64,000 nt of DNA from Oceanobacillus timonensis (GCF_900166635.1 NZ_LT800497.1:3582344-3646343), one strand, 5' to 3'. Numbered from the stretch's first letter, positions 45,163-54,490 are shown. Notes: generated by a model from the sequence alone, not told the origin. Made by a program: numbers and translations.

Positions 45163-46413
45163 ATGGATTCTTCGCAAACGCAAAAGAATAAAATGGCAAT
45201 ACTGCAACAGCCCTTTTCTAATTTAGACGATCTTGCTGATACCATCAGCGAGGTATTAGCATGCCCTGTCACTATTGAAGACGCGAATCATTATGTTCTG
45301 GCCTACAGCAAACATACGGAAAATATTGATGAAGCAAGAATAGGCACAATTATGAACCGGAAAGTCCCTGATAAAGTCATCAATGGACTATGGAAAAACG
45401 GTGCAATGCCAAAATTAATTGATAGTGATCAGCCTGTTGTTATCCCTGAAATTCATGATATCGGACTCGGGAATCGAATCGCTATTTCTATCTGGAAAAA
45501 GAACGAAATATTAGGTTTCATTTGGGCACATACTGGAATCAAAGAATATGCTGCAAATGATTTAGAGATACTAAAGGAAGCGGCACGTCAAGTAAAAAAA
45601 TATATCTTGCAAAAACTGCCTGATAGAAGGAATACAGAAAAAGCTTACAAAGACTTTTTCTGGCAACTGTTAACAGCAGATTTTGTCAGTAACCATACCG
45701 TCCAGTCTTATGAAAAACAATTTAATATCAAACTACGAGATGGTCTGGCGATCGTGATTTTTCATTTTGAAGATAATATAACACCACAAATTGAAAAGCA
45801 TGCATCCTATCTTTCTGAAACAATGACGCAGGTCAATACGATTTTCCGCTTATTTGACGATCAGGATCTAATTTTATTAATCCGTTTATGGAAAAAGGAC
45901 GATACATCGGATAAGATATATCAATTTATCGAACATTTCCAGGAAAAGATTAGCACACAGCTGCAGCTGACTTCTCTGCATGGAGCAGCAAGTCAAATTT
46001 ATGATTCCGCAAAAGATATGACACTGGCTTATGAAGAAGCCCTTCAAAGCCTGTCATTACAAAAACAATTTCCTGCAGAACTGGCTTCTTGTTTTCTATA
46101 TGAAGATTTAGGAATATTCCAATGGGTGGATATGTTGAAGGAACAACGCCAAAAGCGTCATCATACAAATAAATACATTCATCAGCTGCAGCAATATGAT
46201 AAACGTCAGCAAAGTCATTTATTATACACGCTGGAAAAATATTTAGAGAATGATTCCAATGTACATCGTACAGCTAAGGATTTATTTATTCACCCGAATA
46301 CCATGAATTACCGTTTAAAACGTATTCAGGAGATTAGTCATCTTGATTTAAAAAATCCCCATCAAAAAATAGCGGTTTATTTAGAATTATTAGCTGATAA
46401 ATTGACGCTTTAA
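45163..46413 (+). CDS. adeR: PucR-family transcriptional regulator, AdeR-like activator of ald
   Basis: A 416-residue regulator. The N-terminal PucR-type sensory module (about 5-140, GAF-like) is followed by a GGDEF-like middle part and a C-terminal helix-turn-helix (VHRTAKDLFIHPNTMNYRLKRIQE, about 365-388), the CdaR/PucR arrangement. It lies directly upstream of ald, as AdeR (YukF) does in B. subtilis, where it is needed for alanine-induced ald transcription. The ATG at 45163 has AAAGGAG; a GTG at 45154 would overlap it. An inverted repeat in the ald promoter is the likely target. Confidence 0.8.
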   Translation: MDSSQTQKNKMAILQQPFSNLDDLADTISEVLACPVTIEDANHYVLAYSKHTENIDEARIGTIMNRKVPDKVINGLWKNGAMPKLIDSDQPVVIPEIHDIGLGNRIAISIWKKNEILGFIWAHTGIKEYAANDLEILKEAARQVKKYILQKLPDRRNTEKAYKDFFWQLLTADFVSNHTVQSYEKQFNIKLRDGLAIVIFHFEDNITPQIEKHASYLSETMTQVNTIFRLFDDQDLILLIRLWKKDDTSDKIYQFIEHFQEKISTQLQLTSLHGAASQIYDSAKDMTLAYEEALQSLSLQKQFPAELASCFLYEDLGIFQWVDMLKEQRQKRHHTNKYIHQLQQYDKRQQSHLLYTLEKYLENDSNVHRTAKDLFIHPNTMNYRLKRIQEISHLDLKNPHQKIAVYLELLADKLTL

Positions 46414-46440
46414 TTTGCTGAAGTCAAGTAAACAAAAGCA

Positions 46441-46458
46441 TTTGTGCAAATACACAAA
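46441..46458. promoter_or_regulatory. Possible AdeR operator upstream of ald
   Basis: TTTGTG and CACAAA form a perfect inverted repeat spaced by six bases, about 95 bp before the ald start codon and only 28 bp after the adeR stop codon. Position fits an activator site; no such site is established for this family in what I can see. Confidence 0.35.
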
Positions 46459-46553
46459 CGATAGAGACTGAATTCATTTATTTTCATAATGAAATATCAC
46501 AAAGGAAGCGTTATCATTATAAATATACATGATAAACAAAGGGGCGAATAAAC

Positions 46554-47669
46554 ATGATTATTGGGGTTCCTAAAGAAATAAAGAATAATGAAAACCGTGT
46601 CGCTATGGCTCCCTCCGGAGTCGTTCATCTAGTGCAATCCGGGCAGACCGTTCTGATTGAAAAAGAAGCAGGTCTGGGAAGCGGCTTTACAGATGAAGAA
46701 TACAAACAGGCAGGCGCAGAAATAATCACGGAGACGAAGAGCGTTTGGGACCGCTCTGATATGATTATGAAGGTAAAAGAACCGCTCGAATCAGAGTATA
46801 CCTATTTCCGGGAAGGTTTAGTATTATTCACTTATCTTCATTTAGCTGCTGATGCGAGATTAACAGAAGAACTGGTCGCAAAAGGCGTCACTGCCATCGC
46901 TTATGAAACCATTGCTGTGGGGAACTCTCTCCCGCTCTTAACACCAATGAGCGAAGTAGCTGGACGCATGGCAACACAGCTCGGCACACAATATTTAGAG
47001 AAATCCAAAGGCGGAAAAGGCATTCTGCTCGGTGGGATTCCTGGTGTCAAACGGGGGAAAATAACGATTATCGGCGGCGGCGTCGTTGGTACAAACGCTG
47101 CACACGTAGCAATTGGGCTAGGAGCGGATGTAACCATTATCGATTTGAACCCGCAGCGCCTTCGTGAATTAGAAGAAGTGTTTGGGTCCAATATTCAAAC
47201 ATTAATGTCTAATCCATTAAATATTGAAGAAGCCGTTAAAACCTCTGATGTTGTTATTGGTTCGGTATTAATTCCCGGCAGAAAAGCGCCAAAACTTGTT
47301 ACAGAAGAAATGGTTCAAGCAATGCAGCCAGGAAGTGTGATTGTGGATGTTGCGATTGACCAGGGAGGAAACTTTGAAACAGTAGATCACCCTACAACGC
47401 ATGAAGATCCGATTTATGTGAAGCATGATGTCCTTCATTATGCTGTTGCTAATATCCCCGGCGCTGTTCCGCGTACTGCAACAGTCGGGCTGACGAATGT
47501 TACCGTTCCATATGCAGTGAATATTGCAAAACAAGGTGTAGAGAAAGCTATTCAAAATAGCGCACCAATTGCCAGTGGTGTGAATGTGATGCATGGACAC
47601 GTAACAAATGAAGCAGTTGCCAATGATTTAAACTATGACTATGTTGCTGTTGAAAATGTTTTAAAATAA
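46554..47669 (+). CDS. ald: Alanine dehydrogenase
   Basis: A 371-residue NAD-dependent enzyme that deaminates L-alanine to pyruvate and ammonium and is needed for alanine use and normal sporulation in Bacillus. It has [17 protein letters not shown] at the start, the catalytic K and H in [10 protein letters not shown] and [12 protein letters not shown] (about 75 and 96), the nucleotide loop [12 protein letters not shown] near 175 and the substrate-binding [12 protein letters not shown] near 268. The linked regulator and clean terminator indicate a separate inducible unit. Confidence 0.97.
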   Translation: MIIGVPKEIKNNENRVAMAPSGVVHLVQSGQTVLIEKEAGLGSGFTDEEYKQAGAEIITETKSVWDRSDMIMKVKEPLESEYTYFREGLVLFTYLHLAADARLTEELVAKGVTAIAYETIAVGNSLPLLTPMSEVAGRMATQLGTQYLEKSKGGKGILLGGIPGVKRGKITIIGGGVVGTNAAHVAIGLGADVTIIDLNPQRLRELEEVFGSNIQTLMSNPLNIEEAVKTSDVVIGSVLIPGRKAPKLVTEEMVQAMQPGSVIVDVAIDQGGNFETVDHPTTHEDPIYVKHDVLHYAVANIPGAVPRTATVGLTNVTVPYAVNIAKQGVEKAIQNSAPIASGVNVMHGHVTNEAVANDLNYDYVAVENVLK

Positions 47670-47680
47670 TTAAAAGCTCA

Positions 47681-47717
47681 AAAGCTGTTACGCTGGAAAA
47701 AGCGTAGCAGCTTTTTT
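47681..47717 (+). terminator. Terminator downstream of ald
   Basis: Stem AAAGCTGTTACGCT/AGCGTAGCAGCTTT (one G-U pair) with T-run. Confidence 0.85.
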
Positions 47718-47806
47718 CATGCCCTCTCGTTTACACTAAAATCTTTCTAATCGTCATTTTTATACCAGTCTGTTAAACTTACCATATACAGAATGGAGGG
47801 ATTATT

Positions 47807-48337
47807 TTGCGTTTACAGAATCAAAAAGTTATCGCACTTGTCGATCATGATTTTGAAGATTTGGAGCTGTGGTACCCTGTTCATCGTTTGCGTGAAGAAG
47901 GTGCTGTGGTAGATTTAGTAGGCCAAGCTGCCAAACAAAAATATATTGGGAAATATGGTGTTCCTGCTGAATCAGATTATGCTTTTTCTGAAGTAAATCC
48001 GGAAGATTATGATGCCATTCTGGTTCCAGGCGGATGGGCTCCGGATAAATTGCGTCGTTTTCCTGAAGTTATCCGTTTTGTCCAGCATATGAATGACTAT
48101 CATAAGCCTATCGGTCAAATTTGTCATGCCGGCTGGGTATTAATTTCTGCCAATATTTTAGAAGGCAAAACCGTAACCAGTACACCGGGAATTAAAGATG
48201 ATATGACCAATGCCGGCGCAACATGGGTGAATGAGCCGGTTGTATCTGACGGACACCTCGTTTCCAGCAGAAGACCGCCTGATTTACCTGATTATCTGCG
48301 TGAATTAATTAAAGTGATGGAAGCCTATCAACATTAA
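47807..48337 (+). CDS. DJ-1/PfpI-family protein
   Basis: A 176-residue class-I-amidotransferase-like protein. The nucleophile is in GQICHAGW (Cys near 104), the acidic partner in DHDFEDLELWYPVHRL near 20 and a conserved PGGWAPDKLRR near 71, as in PfpI/YraA-type peptidase or deglycase proteins. It begins at TTG 47807 with GGAGGG at the proper distance. It is probably cotranscribed with the following cvfC-like gene, 16 bp away. Protein or methylglyoxal-adduct repair is the family role and is inferred here. Confidence 0.85.
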   Translation: MRLQNQKVIALVDHDFEDLELWYPVHRLREEGAVVDLVGQAAKQKYIGKYGVPAESDYAFSEVNPEDYDAILVPGGWAPDKLRRFPEVIRFVQHMNDYHKPIGQICHAGWVLISANILEGKTVTSTPGIKDDMTNAGATWVNEPVVSDGHLVSSRRPPDLPDYLRELIKVMEAYQH

Positions 48338-48353
48338 GGGAGTATTTATATAA

Positions 48354-49502
48354 ATGAAAATTATGTCCATTGAACCAACACCTAGTCCACATTCGATGAA
48401 AATCAATGTAAATGAGACGCTACCTCCGGATGAGACGTATAATTACAACATCAAAGATGATTTATCCCAAGCTCCGAAATATGTCCAGGAGCTGTTCGCA
48501 TTAGGTGGGGTTAAAAATATTTACCGTGTCATCGATTTTATTGCGTTGGGACGAAACCCTAAGACACCCTGGGAAGAACTTCTGCCACAAGTTCGCCGTG
48601 TGTTGGGAGCAGATGAGGCTTTTGATCAGACGGAAGAAATATCTCATGCTGGTGAAGCTCCTTCTGACACATTTGGGGAAGTCCATGTTTTTATTCAGAT
48701 GTTTTTAGGTATCCCTATGCAAGTAAAATTGCAAGAAGGAGAGACAGAAGAACGCTTTGGACTGCCAGAACGTTTTTCCAATGCGGTAATGGAAGCTTCC
48801 CCCGCATCTGAAAATGTCCTTATGGACCGAAAATGGGAAGAACAGCACCCGCGCTATGGAAATCTGGATGAAATCGGACATGATGTTGTAGAAGAATTAA
48901 AAGCAAGTTATGATCAGCATCGATTGGATACACTTGTAAAAATGGCTTTGCAAACGGACGGAAGTACAGGCAACGTAACGAACTACTATCAACATGTGCC
49001 GATAGAAAAACTGGATAATCCGGATTGGCGTGAACGTTATGCTGCACTGGATCGTCTGGATCCAACATTGGAGGACCTTGCCCTTTTGGAAAAGGCCATC
49101 CACGATGAAAAAACGTCGATTCGCCGATTAGCAACTGCATATTTAGGCATGCTGGAAGATAAAGCTGCCTTGCCATTATTATATGAAGTATTAGCTGATA
49201 AAGCCGTGAATGTCAGAAGAACTGCCGGCGACTGTATCTCCGACTTGGGCTTTACAGAAGCGATTCCAAACATGATAGAAACATTAAAGGACAAAAGCCG
49301 GATTGTCCGTTGGCGCGGAGCTATGTATTTATATGAAGTTGGAGATGAATCTGCCATTTCTGCTCTGAAAGCAGCTGCAGACGATGAACCCGAGTTTGAG
49401 GTCCGTATGCAAATGAAAATAGCGCTCGAACGTATTGAGGGCGGAGAGCAGGCAAAAGGTTCTGTCTGGCATCAAATGACACAGGCAGCAAAATCAAAAT
49501 AA
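48354..49502 (+). CDS. cvfC: Conserved virulence factor C-like protein (NifU-N-like domain plus HEAT repeats)
   Basis: A 382-residue protein. The first 80 residues (SIEPTPSPHSMKINVNETLPPDETY) form a Scaffold-NifU-N-like module without clustering cysteines; after a linker, residues 200-370 contain HEAT-type repeats (RYAALDRLDPTLEDL, LPLLYEVLADKAVNVRR, AIPNMIETLKDKSRIVR). The arrangement is that of CvfC, a conserved staphylococcal/bacillar protein reported to affect virulence-factor expression in S. aureus. Its molecular function is not known. It follows the DJ-1 gene by 16 bp. Confidence 0.82.
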   Translation: MKIMSIEPTPSPHSMKINVNETLPPDETYNYNIKDDLSQAPKYVQELFALGGVKNIYRVIDFIALGRNPKTPWEELLPQVRRVLGADEAFDQTEEISHAGEAPSDTFGEVHVFIQMFLGIPMQVKLQEGETEERFGLPERFSNAVMEASPASENVLMDRKWEEQHPRYGNLDEIGHDVVEELKASYDQHRLDTLVKMALQTDGSTGNVTNYYQHVPIEKLDNPDWRERYAALDRLDPTLEDLALLEKAIHDEKTSIRRLATAYLGMLEDKAALPLLYEVLADKAVNVRRTAGDCISDLGFTEAIPNMIETLKDKSRIVRWRGAMYLYEVGDESAISALKAAADDEPEFEVRMQMKIALERIEGGEQAKGSVWHQMTQAAKSK

Positions 49503-49521
49503 AACACTTCATTATAAGCAT

Positions 49522-49563
49522 AAAAGCTGGTTCAGAGAGTACTCGCGTTTGAACCAGCTTTTT
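49522..49563 (+). terminator. Terminator downstream of cvfC
   Basis: Perfect stem AAAAGCTGGTTCA/TGAACCAGCTTTT with T-run. Confidence 0.9.
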
Positions 49564-49752
49564 CATACATTTACGTAAAACAAAGGGATTTGGAATTACA
49601 TGACACAAACGAAACATATTCTTTATATATATTCTTTTCCTGCGCAAATCACATGCTTCCTCCCAACTCGTTTAGTAATGATAGGAAGATACGAAAAAAC
49701 ATTTTTATCTTGGAGCGGAATTACGGAATCATATATTTTCCATTTTAATTGC

Positions 49753-49781
49753 TTTACGTACAGAAAGCGTTTTCTTATAAT
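49753..49781 (+). promoter_or_regulatory. Promoter of the acetoacetyl-CoA synthetase gene
   Basis: TTTACG (49753-49758), 17 bases and a perfect TATAAT (49776-49781), 35 bases before the start codon, with the cre-like site between the two boxes. Confidence 0.6.
49762..49775. promoter_or_regulatory. cre-like site inside the acetoacetyl-CoA synthetase promoter
   Basis: AGAAAGCGTTTTCT matches 12 of 14 positions of TGWAANCGNTNWCA, with an intact central core, and is nearly palindromic. It fills the spacer between -35 and -10, so CcpA binding would block initiation. B. subtilis acsA is known to be CcpA-repressed; for this ligase the control is inferred. Confidence 0.6.
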
Positions 49782-49816
49782 AGTAATATCGGAGTAATTG
49801 AAGGGGGAGTTTACAA

Positions 49817-51790
49817 ATGGACACACAAGAAGGTACGTTGCTATTTGAACCAAGTACAACGCAAGTAGAACATGCAAATATTACTTCTTACCGCACTTGG
49901 TTACAAGAATACAAACACATCCAGACAAGTGACTACCATCATTTATGGAAATGGTCTGTGGAGGATATCGATACATTCTGGGAATCTATTTGGGAATATT
50001 TTAACATCCAGTCGCACCAGCCTTATCGAACGGTGCGTTCCGGTAATCAAATCATTGGAACAAAATGGTTTCCTGAAGCCACCATTAATTACACAGAACA
50101 TGTATTTCGAAATAAATCACTGCGCAGTCCAGCTATTATTCATACATCTGAAAATCGAAAGCTGCAGGAGATTTCCTGGGAAAAACTGTATCAGGATACG
50201 GCTGCACTTCAAAAAACATTGGTAAAGCAAGGTATTCAAAAAGGAGATAGAGTTGCCTGCTATGCACCAAATATCTATGAAACAATCGTTGCTTTTCTCG
50301 CAACAGCCAGTTTAGGAGCCATCTGGTCCAGCGCTTCCCCTGACTTTGGGACACAAAGTGTCATGGATCGCTTCCAGCAAATTGAGCCGAAAGCAATGAT
50401 TACAGTAGATGGTTATACGTATAACGGGAAAAAGTTTAATAGATTGGAAGTTGTAAAGGAGCTGCAATCCGTGCTTCCTTCCCTACAAACGACTATCACC
50501 ATCCCTTACTTAGATAACGAGGCAGATTTTAATGACTGTGTTCATCCTATTTCCTGGACAGATGCAACTTCGAGTGATGAAAATTTGGAGTTGACTTATA
50601 CACCAGTGGCTTTTAATGACCCAATCTGGATACTATACTCTTCCGGCACAACTGGAAAACCGAAACCTATCGTACACAGCCAGGGAGGGATTTTATTAGA
50701 ACACTTAAAAGCTCTGCATCTGCATATGAACTTAAGCCCGGGCTCACGGTTCTTCTGGTTTACTACAACTGGCTGGATGATGTGGAATTTCCTAGTCGGC
50801 GGATTGCTGACAGGAGCTACAATTATCCTCTATGACGGCAGCCCGGTTTATCCCGACAAACGCTCGTTGTGGCGGCTTGCCGAACAGACAAAAATGAATG
50901 TTCTTGGCACCAGTGCCAGCTTTATCACATCTTCCATGAATGAAAACCTGTCGCCGAAAAAGGATTTTGATTTATCCCATTTACAAAATATCAGTTCAAC
51001 CGGCTCTCCACTTTCTCCAGAAGGGTTTGCCTGGTGCTATACCGATGTAAAAGAGGATATTTATGTTTCTTCCGCAAGCGGAGGTACTGACGTATGTACT
51101 GCTTTCTTACTGGGATCTCCTACTCTCCCGGTCTATGCAGGAGAAATTCAGTGCCCTGGACTGGGAGCAAAAATAGAAAGCTTTGATGCGGATGGCAATG
51201 CGTTAACCAATGAAATCGGTGAGCTTGTCTTAACCGCTCCATTTCCAAGTATGCCGATTTATTTCTGGAATGATGAATCCGGGTTACGGATGTATCATAG
51301 TTATTTTGACACCTTTTCCGGCGTATGGTGTCATGGAGATTATATCAAACTAACTGATAGAAATACGGCTGTTATTTATGGAAGATCGGATGCGACGATT
51401 AATCGGGGCGGAATCCGCATTGGGACGAGTGAAATTTACCGTGTGACAGATTATGTTACAGCTGTTGAAGATAGTCTGATTATTGATTTACCAAAAGGAA
51501 ATGGCGATTCGATTACGCCGTTATTTGTTGTTGTCAAAGACGGAGGGGAATTGACAGAGGCAATCAAACAGGATATCAAACAGCAGCTGCGGACCCATTG
51601 TTCACCAAGGCATGTGCCGACGCATATTTATGAGGTTAAAGAACTTCCGCAAACCTTAAATGGAAAGAAAGTTGAAATTCCTGTTAAAAAGATTCTGATG
51701 GGGCAGAACGCTGCCACTGTGATTAACAAAGGTTCGCTAATTAATCCGGATAGCTTGGATTACTTTATTGAGTTAGCTAAGGAAATCTAA
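49817..51790 (+). CDS. Acetoacetate-CoA ligase (acetoacetyl-CoA synthetase)
   Basis: A 657-residue adenylate-forming enzyme. The AMP-binding motif YSSGTTGKPKPIVHSQGG lies near 275 and the C-terminal lysine region in LPQTLNGKKVEIPVKKI near 620. The long N-terminal domain (WKWSVEDIDTFWESIWEYF, GTKWFPEATINYTEH) and GGTDVC in place of the acetate-type loop place it with acetoacetyl-CoA synthetases rather than acetyl-CoA synthetases. It activates acetoacetate from ketone-body or PHB turnover. Stand-alone gene. Confidence 0.9.
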   Translation: MDTQEGTLLFEPSTTQVEHANITSYRTWLQEYKHIQTSDYHHLWKWSVEDIDTFWESIWEYFNIQSHQPYRTVRSGNQIIGTKWFPEATINYTEHVFRNKSLRSPAIIHTSENRKLQEISWEKLYQDTAALQKTLVKQGIQKGDRVACYAPNIYETIVAFLATASLGAIWSSASPDFGTQSVMDRFQQIEPKAMITVDGYTYNGKKFNRLEVVKELQSVLPSLQTTITIPYLDNEADFNDCVHPISWTDATSSDENLELTYTPVAFNDPIWILYSSGTTGKPKPIVHSQGGILLEHLKALHLHMNLSPGSRFFWFTTTGWMMWNFLVGGLLTGATIILYDGSPVYPDKRSLWRLAEQTKMNVLGTSASFITSSMNENLSPKKDFDLSHLQNISSTGSPLSPEGFAWCYTDVKEDIYVSSASGGTDVCTAFLLGSPTLPVYAGEIQCPGLGAKIESFDADGNALTNEIGELVLTAPFPSMPIYFWNDESGLRMYHSYFDTFSGVWCHGDYIKLTDRNTAVIYGRSDATINRGGIRIGTSEIYRVTDYVTAVEDSLIIDLPKGNGDSITPLFVVVKDGGELTEAIKQDIKQQLRTHCSPRHVPTHIYEVKELPQTLNGKKVEIPVKKILMGQNAATVINKGSLINPDSLDYFIELAKEI

Positions 51791-51972
51791 AAAATGCTGG
51801 AAGATTAGGTTGAAAAGGAGCTGTCGCAAAATGCATATTATGCATTTGCTGACAGCTCTTTTTTCTATATGAGATTGCTCTTTTTAAGATTCATTATTTT
51901 ATTTATGGTGATAAAGGGAAAATCAATCGTTTTTTGACGCAGTTAAATAAGCTTCACCTTTTTTAAAATTTT

Positions 51973-53583
51973 TTAAGCGGTCTTTAATGGATGATAATAA
52001 AGATTCAGGCGATTAGCTTGGATTTTTGTATGTGTTTTATTAAGATTATAACCAAATGCCAGAATCAATAGCTCGTTTCGTACATTCCCTGTTCCTCGCG
52101 TACGAAACTTTTTCAGTTGATAATCTTCCTTCAACACGCCGAATGTTCCTTCCACTTGAATGGAACGATTCATACGGTACAGTGTGCCTGTTTCTGTTAG
52201 AATATTTTCTTGCGCGGTTTCCCGGTAAGCCAGAAATTCCTTGGCTACATGCAGTTGGCGATTCCCTTTGGCTTTCGTACATTTTTCTTTGAACGGGCAC
52301 CCTGTACAGTCTTCACTTTCGTACACCGTTACTTGAGATTGGTAGCCTGTCTGCGAGGTTCGCGTGTAGTTTCGAATGGCATGTAATTGCTGGTCATTGG
52401 CGCAGGTATAGGTATCTGTGCCTTTGTCATAAGTCATGTTTTCCCGATATTTGATATCTTTTTTGAAAGAAGCTTTTTTCTTGCGCTCATGATTTTGCGG
52501 CTTGATATAGGCCATCTGTTCTTGCTTCTTTAAATACACATAATTTTCTTCGCTTTCATATCCAGAATCTGCGACGATATGGCGATACGTAAAAGGAAGG
52601 TGCTCCTTTAAATATTGAAGCATCGGAATCAATGTTGTCGTGTCGTTTCGATCGGAAAACGCATTGATCCCAACGATAAATTCCGCATCCACGGCAGCCT
52701 GGACATTGTAAGCTGGCTTGAGTTGGCCATTCCGCATATGATCGTCTTTCATCCGCATAAACGTGGCATCATGGTCTGTTTTGGAATAGCTGTTTCGTTT
52801 CTCTCCCATAATTTCGTTGGAAGCATCATATTGTTCTTTGCGCTGAAGCATTTCCTTTACTTGTTCATGGTAACGTTGAAGGACGTTTTTTCTTTTCCCT
52901 TTGCCATATACAAACGTGATGTTCTCTTCTTCCTGTATTTTCTCCAGGAAAACAAGCACTTTTTTCAAATCTTCTAAAAACGTCTCATAGGGGCTTGTGA
53001 AGAGCTGACAGTACGTCGTATTGATCTGTTCCAGAAGGGCTTGCCATTTGGCGTACATCTTCGCTTCATGTTTGGTGATTGCCTTTTTCCATACGAAAGA
53101 ATACCGATTGGCATATGCTTCGATTTTTGTGCCATCGATATAGAGTGTTTCTCCGGTAATGGCTTTTTGTTCGTAGAGCCATACGACTTGTTGAAAGAAG
53201 AGCTGTTCCATCACGGTATCGGTCAGATATTTTTGCTTGAATCGACTGATGGTCGCATGGTCAGGAGCTGCATACCCCTGAAGAAGCCAGCGAAAATTGA
53301 TATCCCGGCGGCAAGCTTTTTCTATCCCTCGGGAAGAATAGATTTTTTGGGAAGCTGCGTAGGTAATGACTTTAAATAGAATGACTGGATCGACTGCCGG
53401 TTTTCTCCCTTTTGGAGAGTATGCCTGTAATAGTTCTCTATAATCCATCCTTTCACATAAGAGGCAGTGGAGCCGGACCGAATCATCTAAAGGAATCATT
53501 TCTTCCACGTCCATCGGTAAATATAATTGATAGTTAGCGGAAGTTTGCGTATAATTGAATTGTATTATTTGTTTATTAGTCAT
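51973..53583 (-). CDS. IS1182-family transposase
   Basis: A 536-residue DDE transposase, intact. The N-terminal DUF772 region has YLPMDVEEMIPLDDSVRL and KGRKPAVDPVILFKVITYA, then the first catalytic Asp in LYIDGTKIEAYANR near 148. The second is in HIVADSGYES near 330, and the zinc-like cluster CTGCPFKEKC near 425 precedes the catalytic Glu in QVEGTFGVLKEDY near 480. No frameshift or early stop, so the element could be active. Confidence 0.95.
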   Translation of the reverse strand: MTNKQIIQFNYTQTSANYQLYLPMDVEEMIPLDDSVRLHCLLCERMDYRELLQAYSPKGRKPAVDPVILFKVITYAASQKIYSSRGIEKACRRDINFRWLLQGYAAPDHATISRFKQKYLTDTVMEQLFFQQVVWLYEQKAITGETLYIDGTKIEAYANRYSFVWKKAITKHEAKMYAKWQALLEQINTTYCQLFTSPYETFLEDLKKVLVFLEKIQEEENITFVYGKGKRKNVLQRYHEQVKEMLQRKEQYDASNEIMGEKRNSYSKTDHDATFMRMKDDHMRNGQLKPAYNVQAAVDAEFIVGINAFSDRNDTTTLIPMLQYLKEHLPFTYRHIVADSGYESEENYVYLKKQEQMAYIKPQNHERKKKASFKKDIKYRENMTYDKGTDTYTCANDQQLHAIRNYTRTSQTGYQSQVTVYESEDCTGCPFKEKCTKAKGNRQLHVAKEFLAYRETAQENILTETGTLYRMNRSIQVEGTFGVLKEDYQLKKFRTRGTGNVRNELLILAFGYNLNKTHTKIQANRLNLYYHPLKTA

Positions 53584-53599
53584 AAGTTAATAATACACG

Positions 53600-53624
53600 A
53601 GAGCAGACCCTTTGTGGTCTGCTT
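53600..53624 (+). terminator. Plus-strand terminator inside the IS, just upstream of the transposase gene
   Basis: Stem AGCAGACC/GGTCTGCT followed by TTTTTT on the plus strand. It would stop transcription running antisense to the transposase from inside the element, rather than end the transposase transcript. Confidence 0.6.
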
Positions 53625-53687
53625 TTTTGTGTATACAAAAAAAACTGTTGCACGCTCAGTTTCCTGATTGTGCAACAGCCCCTTTTC

Positions 53688-54001
53688 TTTCTTTTTTTAT
53701 TTAATATTGAAACAGTGATAACACATATGAATATCAATAAATAATTTAGGATTTCATTAAAATCAGTGAATAAAATGAAAGCTATAAAAAGTCCTATGAG
53801 CCCTATGAAAATGATTAATCCTACCTCTTGAATTTTAATTTCAAGCTCCCCTTTCTATTCGCTTCATCAGTGTCTTCAAAAGCTGATTATTAACTTTTTA
53901 AGGATAAATAATCGCCATCTGGTCAATTAAAAGTAATTTTATGATATTTTCCGAACATCTATATCCTTTTTCTGTTTCAAGTTCATTGAAAATAGAGGTG
54001 T
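53688..54001. other. Flank of the IS with a possible broken membrane-protein remnant
   Basis: On the minus strand an open stretch (about 53690-53835) encodes GLIIFIGLIGLFIAFILF, a charged link and a second hydrophobic run ending in basic residues, running straight into the IS end. It has no ATG, GTG or TTG at a suitable place. It may be the stub of a small membrane-protein gene cut by the IS insertion, or chance. Nothing else is recognised here. Confidence 0.25.
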
Positions 54002-54490
54002 TCATCCTTCCACCAGCATCTTTTTCATGTGAAACCGTGTCAGCAAAACACCGTTTCGTTCTACATTTTCTGGTTCCATTACTTGAAAGCCATATCTTTC
54101 AAAAAATCCCTTTGCTGTGATGCTTGAAAATGTCCAGATTGTCGGAATGCCTTCCTGCATCGCCCATTTCTCTGCCTTCATCCATAAAGCAGAAGCAACG
54201 CCCATACGCTGCCTGTCTTTGTGTACATACAGTCGGTCTAAATAACCGTCGGCGCGTAGATCAATAAAGCCGATAATCTTCCCTTCTTCCCTTGCAACAT
54301 AGGTTTGATTTTCTAGAAGGGAATGTTTCCATTCTTTGCATACATACTCCTGTTCCTCTGCAGGAGCCCAAGCAGCAACTGCTTCTTTACTATAATCCGC
54401 ACGGTTTATTGTCTGTACAGTAGTATAAAATAAATCCACCATTTCTTCTGTATCTTCTGGTTGAAATCCTGTTATTTGTATTTTCTCCAC
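54002..54490 (-). CDS. GNAT-family N-acetyltransferase
   Basis: A 162-residue acetyltransferase from the preferred GTG start at 54490 (a TTG at 54538 is an alternative; neither has a strong ribosome site). The GNAT core is visible as VAREEGKIIGFIDL, LDRLYVHKDRQRMGVASALWMKAE (acetyl-CoA loop RQRMGVA) and ITAKGFFERYGFQVME. Substrate unknown. It lies 52-bp downstream of a DUF5362 gene on the same strand. Confidence 0.82.
   Translation of the reverse strand: MEKIQITGFQPEDTEEMVDLFYTTVQTINRADYSKEAVAAWAPAEEQEYVCKEWKHSLLENQTYVAREEGKIIGFIDLRADGYLDRLYVHKDRQRMGVASALWMKAEKWAMQEGIPTIWTFSSITAKGFFERYGFQVMEPENVERNGVLLTRFHMKKMLVEG

Larger units (their letters stand above)
49503..49816. other. Intergenic region between cvfC and the acetoacetyl-CoA synthetase gene
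   Basis: Holds the cvfC terminator (49522-49563) and the cre-bearing promoter of the synthetase gene. I see no coding potential in the 160 bases between them. Confidence 0.55.
51812..53687 (-). mobile_element. IS1182-family insertion sequence
   Basis: One transposase gene (51973-53583) between imperfect terminal inverted repeats. The left end reads GAAAAGGAGCTGTCGCAAAAT (20-odd bases from 51812) and the right end, read inward on the minus strand, GAAAAGGGGCTGTTGCACAAT; 18 of 21 positions agree. Each end also forms a hairpin: left GGAGCTGTC... with GACAGCTC (51817-51859), right CTGTTGCAC with GTGCAACAG (53645-53678). No clear target-site duplication is visible next to the ends. The left-end hairpin with its T-run probably doubles as terminator for the upstream ligase gene. 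Confidence 0.85.

Noticed and set aside
51800..51811. Target-site duplication of the IS
   Set aside because: Bases next to the two ends do not match as direct repeats of any likely length; the exact ends are also uncertain by a few bases.
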